A DNA stretch of 64,000 nucleotides from Apodospora peruviana (lineage: Eukaryota; Ascomycota; Sordariomycetes; Sordariales; Lasiosphaeriaceae), in contig JAUEDM010000005.1 in the NCBI GenBank assembly GCA_033439685.1, positions 1,302,001 to 1,366,000 of the forward strand, written 5' to 3'. Shown here piece after piece: positions 55,336-64,000 of this stretch. A program made the position numbers and the translations under genes. Position 1 is the first letter of the stretch. Every line of letters begins with the position of its first letter. The notes beneath the pieces were generated by a model that was not told the origin of the DNA, made no database searches, and was given only the letters and a program-made list of their open reading frames with translations.

Positions 55336-56274
55336 TCACCTCTTCATATGGCTATAATCCTTCAACAAATGCTCCATGTGCGTATTCGTCGACTTGCCCG
55401 TTCTTCGCTGCGCCCTCTTCTTCTTCTTCTCCGCCTTGGGCTGGTTCAGCAGCTTCAGCCTCGGGTCCTCCGACGTCGGCTTCTGCTGCGCCGACACCAG
55501 CTTCGCGACAATATGCTCCACGCTCGGCACCTCTACCTTCGCCCACAGCACTTTCAGTTCCGGGTCGACCGGGTGGAACAAGCTCGGGTCGTCCAGCCAC
55601 ACATTCTTTGCGGCACCGTCCTTTTTCGCCCTGACCACCAAAATCTTGTGCTCGTCCTCAAGCTCCCCAATCGCCTTCTCGCAGTCCGGCCAGCCGTCCT
55701 TCAGCTCCTTGACGCTCACCCCGCTCGCGTCCGTCTTCTTCTGCAGGTACGCCAGCAGCTGCGTCTTGGTGCGCACGTTGGGGATCGCGGGGCGGTGCAC
55801 GTATGTGCCCGTCTCCCACGTCTGCTCGCTGAGCTTCGGGTCGGGGATCCACTGGATCTGCGGGTGCTTGCGCATCTGCTCGACAAAGCGCTCCTGCGTT
55901 GCTTGCGCCCAGTGGATTCCACTCAGATACCCTAGCACGTCCGTGTAGGCTACCGGTTCGGCCTTGGTGCGAAGCCACTGGATCGCGTAGGCCATCTGCG
56001 ACATGGCGCTGTCGCCCGTGCCCGTGGCCGCCGGCTGAGAGTAGGCCGTGGGGCGCGGCGGGGCAAAGCTGTTGCTGCTGTTGCTCGCGCCGGGTGTGTC
56101 ACCGCGGTCCTTGCGAGGGGTGTTGCCGCCTCCCGCTGCCGAGGTGGTCGAGCCGACCGAGGGAGATGGTGACGGTGGTGCCAGCGCACGCTTGGTGCCG
56201 CCGCTGAGCTTGGAGGCAGCTCCCGCCATGCTGCTGGCAAATGCCGCCTGCTGGCGCTCGAATGAGTTCATCAT
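55336..56274 (-). CDS. TFA2: Transcription initiation factor TFIIE beta subunit
   Basis: General RNA polymerase II factor that works with TFIIE alpha to recruit and stimulate TFIIH during promoter opening; nuclear. Single exon, 312 residues; ATG 56274 is followed at once by a second ATG. The first 90 residues are Ser/Pro/Gly/Ala-rich and disordered. The core has two winged-helix segments, the first around AIQWLRTKAEPVAYTDVLGY (about 93-165) and the second around LLAYLQKKTDASGVSVKEL (about 173-230). A conserved WLDDPSLFHPVD follows. The C-terminus is strongly basic (KKKKRAQRR), as in other TFIIE beta proteins, and ends HLLKDYSHMKR. Length fits the family (about 290-330). Confidence 0.94.
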   Translation of the reverse strand: MMNSFERQQAAFASSMAGAASKLSGGTKRALAPPSPSPSVGSTTSAAGGGNTPRKDRGDTPGASNSSNSFAPPRPTAYSQPAATGTGDSAMSQMAYAIQWLRTKAEPVAYTDVLGYLSGIHWAQATQERFVEQMRKHPQIQWIPDPKLSEQTWETGTYVHRPAIPNVRTKTQLLAYLQKKTDASGVSVKELKDGWPDCEKAIGELEDEHKILVVRAKKDGAAKNVWLDDPSLFHPVDPELKVLWAKVEVPSVEHIVAKLVSAQQKPTSEDPRLKLLNQPKAEKKKKRAQRRTGKSTNTHMEHLLKDYSHMKR

Positions 56275-57476
56275 CTTGGCTGCTCGCTGCCCCCGTCACA
56301 CGCGGGCGGGTTGCGATTGCGGTGTCGGTCGTCGCCGCCGCGGCGGACGCCTATTGATATCGCCGATCGCCTGTCCGCTGATTGAGTGAATGAATGAAGC
56401 GACCGGTAATCGTTAGGAATGCGAGGCTTTAATCGGCGAAGTTTGGATGCAAGAATAGAACCGAATCGACGAACGAGCGATGGTAGGAATGAGCGTGGTG
56501 TGGTGGGTGAGATATTCGATGTGGGATATCATGGAAATTCTTAACGCTGGAAGAAGTGCAGTGGTGTGAGTGTGCTTTGAGGCGAAGAACAAGGCTGGCG
56601 CACCTGAAAGAGGCAAGCCACACTGTTGCCTACCCGCTCGCCCAGATTGCCAAGTGCCAGTGGCCCTTGACAAGTGCTGACAGAGCGCAGGCCCAGGTGC
56701 CGGCTGTCAGTCACATCGGCACGGAGTACATCGCTCTTAAAAGAACTGCCGGTTCATCAACCAAACCGGATATGGTGTAATAATCCGTAGAATTACGTAT
56801 AAATTTGACAAGAGTCTCCTCTATGTTCATTATGATGCACTACGATAAACATGTTGATGGATGCTCGTTACGAGTGATAGCCAACTACAGAGGAGGCTAA
56901 GCCAAGACCTGCCGACGCCCGATTGTTGGTTAGAATGCTCCGGGCTGAAATGCGACTCACGTCCCCAGGTGAGAAGACAATCCAATTCGCGATAAGCCTG
57001 GGCTCAACGATAAGGCCAATGCAATGTTGTCACTTGGGGAAAGGCAGGACAAGATTACAAGAGTCTATAAACTATGTGCTGTCGATCCCAGAACATGCCT
57101 CCCAAATGTCCTCATCTACCTTATCCTAACCAGGAAGACAGAAACAGGAAGAAAGAATAAATAACGATATTGCCCCTCGCTCGCAAAACTTCTTGTAATA
57201 ACTGGCAGAGAAAAGGCGCACTAAAATCCCCAGAATTTCATCCTCGGTCGTGTGGACGGTTTCTTGCTTGTTGAAGCGCGTGAAGAGGTTTCCCCGGAAG
57301 CCAAGGCAGAGGGGCCCTTACTTCTCAGATGTCGCTGGTGACTTTGTTCGGCGAATAACATTCATGTATTCCCGGCAGCGTTTGATGGGCTCGTCCGATC
57401 CCAGTCCACTTCCTCTCGTTCGTGGTGGTCATATATAAAAATATAAGAGTGACTAAATTTCAGGCCCCTTGATTGC
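56275..57476. other. TFA2 promoter and 3' flank of cytochrome b5
   Basis: About 1.2 kb. Short ORFs only, without motifs or splice support. No gene seen. Confidence 0.6.
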
Positions 57477-58128
57477 TTAGGCGGCATTCTGGGCGGCCTG
57501 CTGTTGCTGCAGGTATTGGTAGGCACCGTAGGCAATCAGACCACCAATGGCAACAACGGCGTAAAGTCCAACACCCATACCACCGCCAGACTGAGAGGCG
57601 GGGGTAACGGCGCCAGGTAGAGGAGCCTTGGGCTTCGGGTCACCGGCCTGTTTTTATCGTAAGACGTGTCAGTAAAAGAAATCTTCCATCAAAGCTATCT
57701 ACTCATATGGAACTGGTTCCTCATACCTGGCGCTTGAGAGTTCCAACCTTGAGCTGCTCAAGTGTCTCGCGGGCCTCGTCGCTGTGGCCGACGTCCTCGA
57801 AAGCCTCCGTGGCGTCCTGGCCACCAACATCTAGGAGAACCTCCTCACCACCGCTGCGTTGATAAATATGTCAGCCAAAAGTCGGTGGACCGGATGGTAA
57901 GAATTTTCTTGCATTGAACATCGGGTCGGATACGTTGGGCAGGAGATAAGGGCGCGGGAATCGCATCCCAAAATTCCCTGCGTATGGGGGATACGGATTG
58001 GGGGAAACCTACGGGTGCTCATCCACAAACTTGGTCGCATCGTAGACAACGTCGTGGATAACCATGAAGAGGTTCTTCTTGGTGTTATGCTCGGCAACAT
58101 CCTGATAGGTGTATTCCTTGTCGGCCAT
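57477..58128 (-). CDS. CYB5: Cytochrome b5, ER tail-anchored
   Basis: Small heme protein that passes electrons to fatty-acid desaturases, sterol enzymes and P450s at the ER. Three exons: 58128-58013, 57853-57727 and 57647-57477; 414 nt, 137 residues. The heme-binding domain covers about residues 1-80. The axial ligands are His38 in HPGGEE (the motif is built across intron 1) and His62 in VGHSDEA. A Pro/Gly/Ser linker precedes the C-terminal hydrophobic anchor GVGLYAVVAIGGLIAYGAY and a short Gln/Ala tail facing the lumen. Length and order match microsomal b5. The first intron is 159 nt, the second 79 nt. Confidence 0.96.
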
Positions 58129-59634
58129 TTTGATTATTTTTGTGTTTAGAAAAAAGACGGAATCGTCGTTGGGAAAGTGTCCTCGATTGGTTTTTTTTTT
58201 GTCTTGTTTTTTTGACAAATCAATGGTTAGCTAAGGGAGCTCAAGTGATGATCTTTTGTTGTTGTTGAGGTAGGCATCCACTCGAAGCAGCTTTGCCAGG
58301 CACCCAATTGCTCCGGCGGCTCAATGTCCCGCCCGTCGAAGAATGAAGATCAAGGGCAGACTCCGGCCAGGAAACAGAAGACGGAAGACGCGCCGCATCG
58401 GATAACAATGGACAGGAGGGAAATAAATTAAGAAGGGCAAAATAAAGACGCTTACCTTGAATTATAGAGAATGTCAACTCAAACGCCCGGCTCAACAAGA
58501 GTGATTGGATTGGGTTTATGTCTGTTAAGTGGTGTTTTGTGAAAGTTGTCCCAAAGTCGGGGAAGGCGGGAAAAAAGGGTTCAAATTTGGCATATGGAGC
58601 CTCCAGGCAATGGCAACAGACTGGCACCCACCCGCACAGCGCAGCGCAAGATGGGAGAAACGATTGCGGATCAGATCTGGCGTCCGGGCCTACCCAGCAG
58701 AAAAAGAGGCACCTTGAGATCCTGGAAACTCTCCATCCCGATGTGAGCTCTGGAAATATTGGACGAATCAGAGCGTGCTGCATGATGTTCGACTGGTTTT
58801 GATTGGTCGGTTTAGATTCATCCCGAACTTGGTAGATCCCCGACTGGTCAATTATTATCTAGGGATTACAGCGGGGAACCTAGAAGTCGAGGCCCGCTAA
58901 CAGCTTTCACCTCTCCAGAGGTAGACTGCTGTTAGTGGGGTTTGGATTCTCGATATCTGCCAGCGACATACTGCCGAGTCTGCTTCCATCGGCCGGGGAC
59001 GGGATTGATACGTCCTTATCATAACGGCCATCGTTATCCGAGGCATGCATCTCGCCATGCCGACAATTGCCCGCCTGTACTTCGTAACCTAATACTAATC
59101 CAGAAGCGCTGACCTAACCTTCCTTGCGTGGCATGTGCTTAGGACGGTGAAATGACAGGAATTAGACTCTGCCTTCTCCTTTTCTAAATACAGTACTAGA
59201 AAAAAGGAGAAAGGGCGCGGGGACGGGGGATCTTCCCTGCAGAGTTTCTTGCTGTGTTCCCCACTTCATCATAAGAGGTGCATTCCTCCCAGAGTCCCAC
59301 TCATCACTCCGATATCGAATAGTCGAGACTGCCCCTTCTAACGGCCGATGAAACTGACTTCTCAAGTAGCCAAATCATATAAGTGACTGATATTACGCGT
59401 CAGCTTCTTGAACACTAGCTCTGGTCAAACGGGTGTCTTAACCCTGACGAGTGTTGTAATCACGACCCATCTGCATTTGGATTTCTTTACTTGGGGGACT
59501 TCCGGCGGACTCCATGGAAATTCCAGTCGCCCAATATTTGATGATAACAACTTTCCGTGGCCGCTTGCTCAGCAAACAACAGCAAACAAGAAACCACGCT
59601 ACACTACACACCAGTAGTAGACTGCCAAACCTAT
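58129..59634. other. CYB5 promoter and 3' flank of CAP1
   Basis: About 1.5 kb. T-tracts at 58190-58212 fall in the probable CYB5 leader (A-rich on its strand). A 180-codon minus ORF at 58241-58783 has no motif and is taken as chance. No gene seen. Confidence 0.6.
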
Positions 59635-60809
59635 CTATCGCCTCGAACTTCCACCTCCAATATCCTGCCCTAGCCTATAACTAGCCACCTTGTCCCACTC
59701 GATCTTCTGCCTCGTCACCGGCAGCTGCCGCCGCAAACCCTTGAAGGCGCCCTCGCTCAGGCTCGTGAAGCTCCGGTTCAGCTCCTCCTGGTACTTCTTC
59801 TCGCCCAGCGCGATCTCCTTGGCGATGCCGGCGCCCGTGTCCGACGGTACTGACGACGTGACTGGCTTGTTGGTAAGCAGCCGCACGTTGCCGTCCTCGT
59901 AGTAGTGCACATCGACCTTGAGGGATCCCTCGAGACTATTAGAGGATGGGTCAAAGATATAGAGGGAGCGCCATCGTCCGTTCCTTTTTTGGGGTCACGT
60001 GGTTAGCATATATTTTGTGATCAATGACAGACAGGAGAGATCATACCAAAAGTTGTTTGGGCTGTACTTGTTCGCAACGATAATAACGGCAATCTTGGAA
60101 TCGTTCTCGATCGGATAGACGCCGTACGCGGCGTTGGGGAAATGCTCTTTGACGTAGGTCGTAAGATTTTTGAGGGTTGATTTTCTGCTCCTATTAGTGA
60201 CACTGCCCATGCCATGCCATTCTGCAGACTTGTGTGTTGTAAAACTCACACTAAATCCGCCTGCTCGCCTTCTAGAGCGTAGCTCTGAACTGCACTCGCT
60301 TTCTGCAAACCAAACCAAACCAAACCAGTCATTTTGTGTTCTTCTTTTGCGGGGCTGCTCAGCTCACCTGCGTGGCATGGTCAAACGCAAAACTCGACGA
60401 GCTCTCGACATCAAAGTAACGGCCGCCGCCCAGCGAGCTGTGCGAGCTGATTATGACGTGCCGGCTACCACCGGGCAGCTTCACTGTCGCAAACTGCTCC
60501 TCGTTATACTTCTCGAATGCCGGGCCGAGCTCGTTTACCAAGTTCGATTGTGTCGAGACGGTCAACGCCTTGATATCTATAGAACAGCGTTTTCGCGGAG
60601 CTAATTGTCAGGGAATGTTCGCGTTCGGTTTCGATTTTTTTTCGCTAATGACGAGGTAGAAAAAGCTTGCCTGCAATCACATCTGCTAACTAGGTAGTTG
60701 CGTAGCAGATGGTCAGCAACTAGTCCACTGGGTGATGTGCTTGCTTACTCACCTCTCCAGGAGGAGCCCCCTCCACAAAGGAGGAGACAATTGCCTTGTT
60801 GGATGACAT
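59635..60809 (-). CDS. CAP1: F-actin-capping protein subunit alpha
   Basis: Forms a heterodimer with the beta subunit and caps actin filament barbed ends. Six exons: 60809-60753, 60689-60671, 60576-60368, 60302-60250, 60184-60047 and 59983-59635; 825 nt, 274 residues, the usual family length. Exon 2 is only 19 nt and encodes LADVIA plus one base. It is followed by an intron starting GC (GCAAGC) rather than GT and ending TAG. Joined, the N-terminus reads FVEGAPPGELADVIADIKAL, matching the conserved capping-protein start. Further family motifs are LGPAFEKYNEEQF and, near the C-terminus, the VTRQKIEWDKV helix. The intron before exon 4 ends in a (TTTGG)n tract in front of the acceptor. All other introns are GT..AG. 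Confidence 0.96.
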
Positions 60810-61284
60810 GCTGGGGGATCGATCGGAGGACGGTCAATATAGTCGAGAATAAAAGGCCAAAGCTGAGTGAGGATGAATGCTGATGGTTGTTGCAAAAGTG
60901 CGGCGCCAGATTGACGGCAGGCAGGTGTTGTCTCCCCCTTGGCCTTTGGGCGGACGATCCGTTTGGCAAAGGCTCCAGACGGAGATGCGGGGCACACAAG
61001 TGGGATTGGCCGGGCCGCTACAAGGATCCTTGTACCGGCCGCTACGGGGTGATGGAGATCTTTTCAGCCCCAACACCACTACAACACTTCAAACGCTCCT
61101 TTGAGCGAAACCAGAATGCTGGAATCTGATCCTTCTAATTCAATTCTAGTACAAGATATCCATGTCAATGGAATTCACATCGTTTTCACGTCGTTTTTCA
61201 CAAATACACCACGCAATATCATGTATGCGCCAGCTGACGCTTCATCATTCATTGGATCCAGCCATGCCTCCCTCATCCGAGATC
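60810..61284. promoter_or_regulatory. CAP1 promoter region with palindrome
   Basis: About 475 bp between the CAP1 start and the 3' end of the E1 beta gene. It holds the palindrome at 61019-61034 flanked by direct repeats. Confidence 0.6.
61013..61045. repeat. 16-bp perfect palindrome between direct repeats
   Basis: TACAAGGATCCTTGTA (61019-61034) equals its own reverse complement. GGCCGCTAC occurs at 61013-61021 and again at 61037-61045. It lies about 210 bp upstream of the CAP1 ATG. Confidence 0.85.
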
Positions 61285-62564
61285 TCAGTATTCCAAAACC
61301 TTTTTGATGTTGTCGTATATCCCTATTAACATTAGATTTTCTCCTTTCTTTATGAACAAGGGGCCAACTTACTCGCCACATCCGGAGCATTGAAAGCCTC
61401 ATACAGCAACGGCGTGTGTATGCTCCATCCCGCTACACGAGCGACGGGGGCTTCCAGCCTCACAAACGTCTGCGAGTCCTCCTGAATAGCCGCCGCGACC
61501 TCGGCACCAATACCCGCATTGACCATGGCCTCGTGGACAACAATGCACCGGCCCGTCTTCCTCACGCTCTGGAACACGCACTCCTTGTCCCACGGATAGA
61601 CGGTCCGCAGGTCGATCAGTTCCGCCGAGACGCCCAAGTCTGCCTCGATCTGCTTCAGCGCTGCCATGCACTTGTACAGCGGCTGGCCGTACGACACGAT
61701 CGTCACATTCTCACCAGCCTTCAACACCTCCGCCTTGGACAAAGGCAGCGTGTACGGCCCCGTCGGCACCTGCTCGACCGCCGCACGATACAGAATCTTG
61801 GGCTCCATGAACACAACCGGATCGTTGCTCCGTATCGCGCTCAGCAGCAGCCCTTTAGCCTGCAACGGCGACCTGGGCATGACCACGCGCAAGCCGGGGA
61901 TGTGCGTAAACAAACTCTCAGGGGACTGGGAGTGGTAGAGCGCGCCGTGGCCGACGCCGCCGCACGGCATGCGCACCGTCAGACCCCCAGCGGTCCGGCC
62001 GCAGGCCCCGTCCCGGTAGCGGTACTTGGCGGCCTCGTTGACCAGCTGGTCAAAGGCCGGGTAAACGTAGTCGGCGAACTGGATCTCGGCGACGGGCCGC
62101 AAGCCCTCGGCCGCGGCGCCGATGGCGAAGCCCATTATCCCTTGCTCCGACAGCGGGGTGTTGAACACGCGCTCGCCGCCGTAGGTCTCCGCCAGCTTGC
62201 TGGTGCAGCGGAACACGCCGCCGAAGGCAACGTCCTCGCCGAATATTAAGACGGACTCGTCCTCGGCCAGAGCGGTAGCCAATGCGTCGTTGACCGCCTG
62301 GAATAGGTTCATGCGCTTGGTCGTGCCATTGCGGACCTCGGGCGGGAGCTCGGAGCTGCTCAGCGCTGTCTGGGAGGTGTGTGCCAGCAGCGGCGAGGTG
62401 GGGTAGTCGGTCGGGATGTTGAGCTTCGCGTGGGGTGGATGGGTCGAGTATCGTTGTTGTTGATGGTGTGCGATCAAGCCGACTGGAGCAGCACGAAGCC
62501 GTCGTGTCAGCGCCCTTGTGACCACCGAAGTTTTTGGTAGGAGAGTGGCTGCTGGTCCGCCCAT
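61285..62564 (-). CDS. Branched-chain 2-oxoacid dehydrogenase E1 beta
   Basis: Beta subunit of the thiamine-diphosphate-dependent E1 of the mitochondrial branched-chain 2-oxoacid dehydrogenase complex (valine, leucine, isoleucine breakdown). Exons 62564-61373 and 61322-61285; 409 residues. The first about 45 residues are Arg-rich without acids (mitochondrial presequence). Family motifs: NLFQAVNDALATAL, GEDVAFGGVFRCT, the FNTPLSEQGIMGFAIGAA region, FADYVYPAFDQ, and YPWDKE. The very short last exon (38 nt) gives the ending RIYDNIKKVLEY. Without splicing the frame would end earlier with a different tail. The match to the branched-chain type (GVFRCT after GEDVAFG) is better than to pyruvate dehydrogenase beta. 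Confidence 0.93.
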
Positions 62565-63350
62565 GGTGAATGTGGGTGTTGCGACTGGCTCTGCGCAAAT
62601 TTCCTTAGGACATTAGACGTAGAATATGCCTTCTTATGACAAAAAGTAGTAAAGCATCAAAGTCCGTGGACATTGTTGGGAGAGATGGTGATCTTTGGGA
62701 AAAGGACGGGATGACGCTGTGGTCGCGGCTTGCGACGGCTTTGTGTGACAGGGGCGTGTTCATCCCGTCAGCCCGCCGCATCAAACACAAAAAGTCGGAG
62801 ACACGATTAAACTACCGGTATACATTTGTACGCTTGTAAATATCTACTGGATAGCGTTAGACTTCGATTAAGCTTTGATAAAAGTTGTTTTTTGCTCTGA
62901 AATTTTGGGCGTTCATTCAAATCGGCAAAGTCCCATTCAATTCAATTCATTTCTTGTTCGCAGCTCTCAAGTCTCAACTGGATGGGGTCCACCCCGCATT
63001 CCGGGGCGGTGTCAAACACGGTTCCCCTGCAACCACTTAAACAGCACCCAGTTTCCAAGGTCTGGCCTGGGCTTGGGTTGGTCGGTTGCCCAGCCAACAA
63101 TCGCCCAGTCTTTACTTTTGGGGCTGGGGGAGGTTGCACTGTCGAACGAATCAGAAAAATGACGTGGCAGGTCTTCCAACAATTGAAGTTCGACCACCGC
63201 CAACTTTCCGACATGGTTACCGAAACTCTAAATTAGCGACGTGAGCGACGAAAAAAATGCGATCATTCTTCCTTTCTTAACAATCAGCTAATTCGACCCG
63301 GACATATTTTCTCCTTGGTGTGATACGCATTATTTCATTACGAGAAATAA
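62565..63350. other. Divergent promoter region
   Basis: About 790 bp between the E1 beta start (-) and the charged protein at the right edge (+). Two overlapping pairs of short ORFs lack motifs. No gene seen. Confidence 0.6.
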
Positions 63351-64000
63351 ATGGCTCCGCGCGAGTCGGAGGAGAGGCCGCCGCCGAGGCGACGGCGCGA
63401 ATCATCTGCCAGACGGGAACGAGAGCGCGGCGACCGGGAACATCGGAAATCGAACCACGCGCGAAAAAAGTCGGCGTCCACGTCGGAGGATACAACCACT
63501 GGTACTGGCAGCAGCGGGTTGGCGTTATCATCTGCTGCTTTGGCGAAATTGAACCAGGAGAATGTGAAGAGACTGAGTAGCAGTGGTGGCGAACAGCAGC
63601 AGAGAACGCGGGACAAGAAGGACAGGCGGGATGAGAGAGATCGAGACCGGGGTCGAGATCGAGAGAGGGACCGGGTACGCACGGCAAAGGAAAGGGAACT
63701 GTCGAGGTTCAAGAAGGAGAAGGCGCTTGCGCTGTTGGCAGCGCAGGAGCGGGAGAGGAAATTAGAAAGAGAGGAAGAGGATGAACTGATACGCCTGTCG
63801 AAGAAGAGGAGGTCGGCGACGGCCCGGAAGCAAGGGGGCAGGGAATCGAGGTCCAGGGACGGGTATCGCGAGGTTAAGAGAGACGAATACCTGGAGGAAG
63901 ACGAGAGGATACGGGAGAAGAGGAGGAGCAGTAAGGCACGGGTTGTCAGCGGTGCTGTTCTTGAAGAAGGACGAGGGAGAGGACATGATGATCATCGGCA
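63351..64000 (+). CDS. Charged Arg/Glu-rich protein, 3' end outside window
   Basis: ATG 63351 follows an A-rich leader and opens a frame that stays open to the window edge (216 codons seen). The visible part is a hydrophilic N-terminal region dominated by Arg, Glu, Lys, Ser and Asp, with RD/RE dipeptide runs and a predicted helical segment around SRFKKEKALALLAAQERERKL cut short here at position 63700-63765. A later stretch reads KARVVSGAVLEEG. I recall similar wording in the cytosolic N-terminal regions of fungal membrane-anchored glucan 1,3-beta-glucosidases (ExgD type), but the catalytic part would lie outside the window, so that is only a suggestion. An RNA-processing RS-like protein is an alternative. 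Confidence 0.7.
   Translation, partial: MAPRESEERPPPRRRRESSARRERERGDREHRKSNHARKKSASTSEDTTTGTGSSGLALSSAALAKLNQENVKRLSSSGGEQQQRTRDKKDRRDERDRDRGRDRERDRVRTAKERELSRFKKEKALALLAAQERERKLEREEEDELIRLSKKRRSATARKQGGRESRSRDGYREVKRDEYLEEDERIREKRRSSKARVVSGAVLEEGRGRGHDDHR

Noticed and set aside
58241..58783. 180-codon minus-strand frame
   Set aside because: Lies in the probable leader/promoter of CYB5; Cys/Phe/Ser-biased without a motif.
1..64000. Biosynthetic gene cluster, CRISPR array or phage-like module
   Set aside because: No polyketide/peptide synthase, no regular spaced repeats, and the genes are spliced eukaryotic housekeeping genes.

Overview
The window looks like a chromosomal segment of a filamentous ascomycete, most likely a sordariomycete. 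Genes stand singly with their own promoters. They are cut by short introns (about 40-230 nt) with GT..AG ends and branch sites like GCTAAC or GCTGAC. The gene set is that of a mould: a TOK-type K+ channel, MET10 with its ferredoxin-oxidoreductase-like N-terminus, Pex14, Ndc80, a Vcx1-type exchanger and a mucin-like wall sensor. The species cannot be named from sequence alone. I see no tRNA, rRNA, CRISPR array or intact transposon.

Layout. 0-1 kb: a doubtful small gene. 1.3-6.4 kb (-): a full-size ABCA transporter in one exon. 7.7-9.9 kb (-): cytosolic lysyl-tRNA synthetase, six exons. 10.6-13.1 kb (-): TOK-like K+ channel. 13.8-15.2 kb (+): alpha/beta-hydrolase-like protein. 15.6-16.6 kb (-): Cys-rich mucin-like membrane protein. 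17.6-20.8 kb (-): sulfite reductase flavoprotein MET10. 21.6-25.4 kb (-): copper P-type ATPase. 27.2-29.6 kb (-) and 30.2-31.4 kb (+): NDC80 and PEX14, sharing a divergent promoter. 32.9-34.6 and 35.1-36.7 kb (both +): an HSL-family hydrolase and a DHCR24-like flavoprotein. 39.0-40.6 kb (+): vacuolar Ca2+/H+ exchanger. 41.2-42.5 kb (-): FrnE/DsbA-like thioredoxin-fold protein. 44.1-45.5 kb (-): four-finger C2H2 transcription factor.

45.5-55.3 kb is a tract of nearly 10 kb with no credible gene but with several inverted repeats and an unusual density of GGTACC. 55.3-56.3 kb (-): TFIIE beta. 57.5-58.1 kb (-): cytochrome b5. 59.6-60.8 kb (-): actin-capping protein alpha, with a 19-nt microexon and a GC-AG intron. 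61.3-62.6 kb (-): branched-chain ketoacid dehydrogenase E1 beta. From 63.35 kb (+): a basic/acidic charged protein cut by the window edge.

Most genes are unrelated housekeeping functions; this is ordinary euchromatin, not a biosynthetic cluster. The only plausible functional pairing is the sterol-deacetylase-like hydrolase beside the sterol-reductase-like flavoprotein, and that is inference. For every spliced gene except the first (a doubtful model) I derived exon ends by hand; in each case the joined length is a multiple of three. No clearly new biological system is visible. The best leads are the large non-coding tract upstream of the C2H2 factor, the CAP1 microexon/GC-AG arrangement, and several gene ends that would be mis-annotated without splicing.
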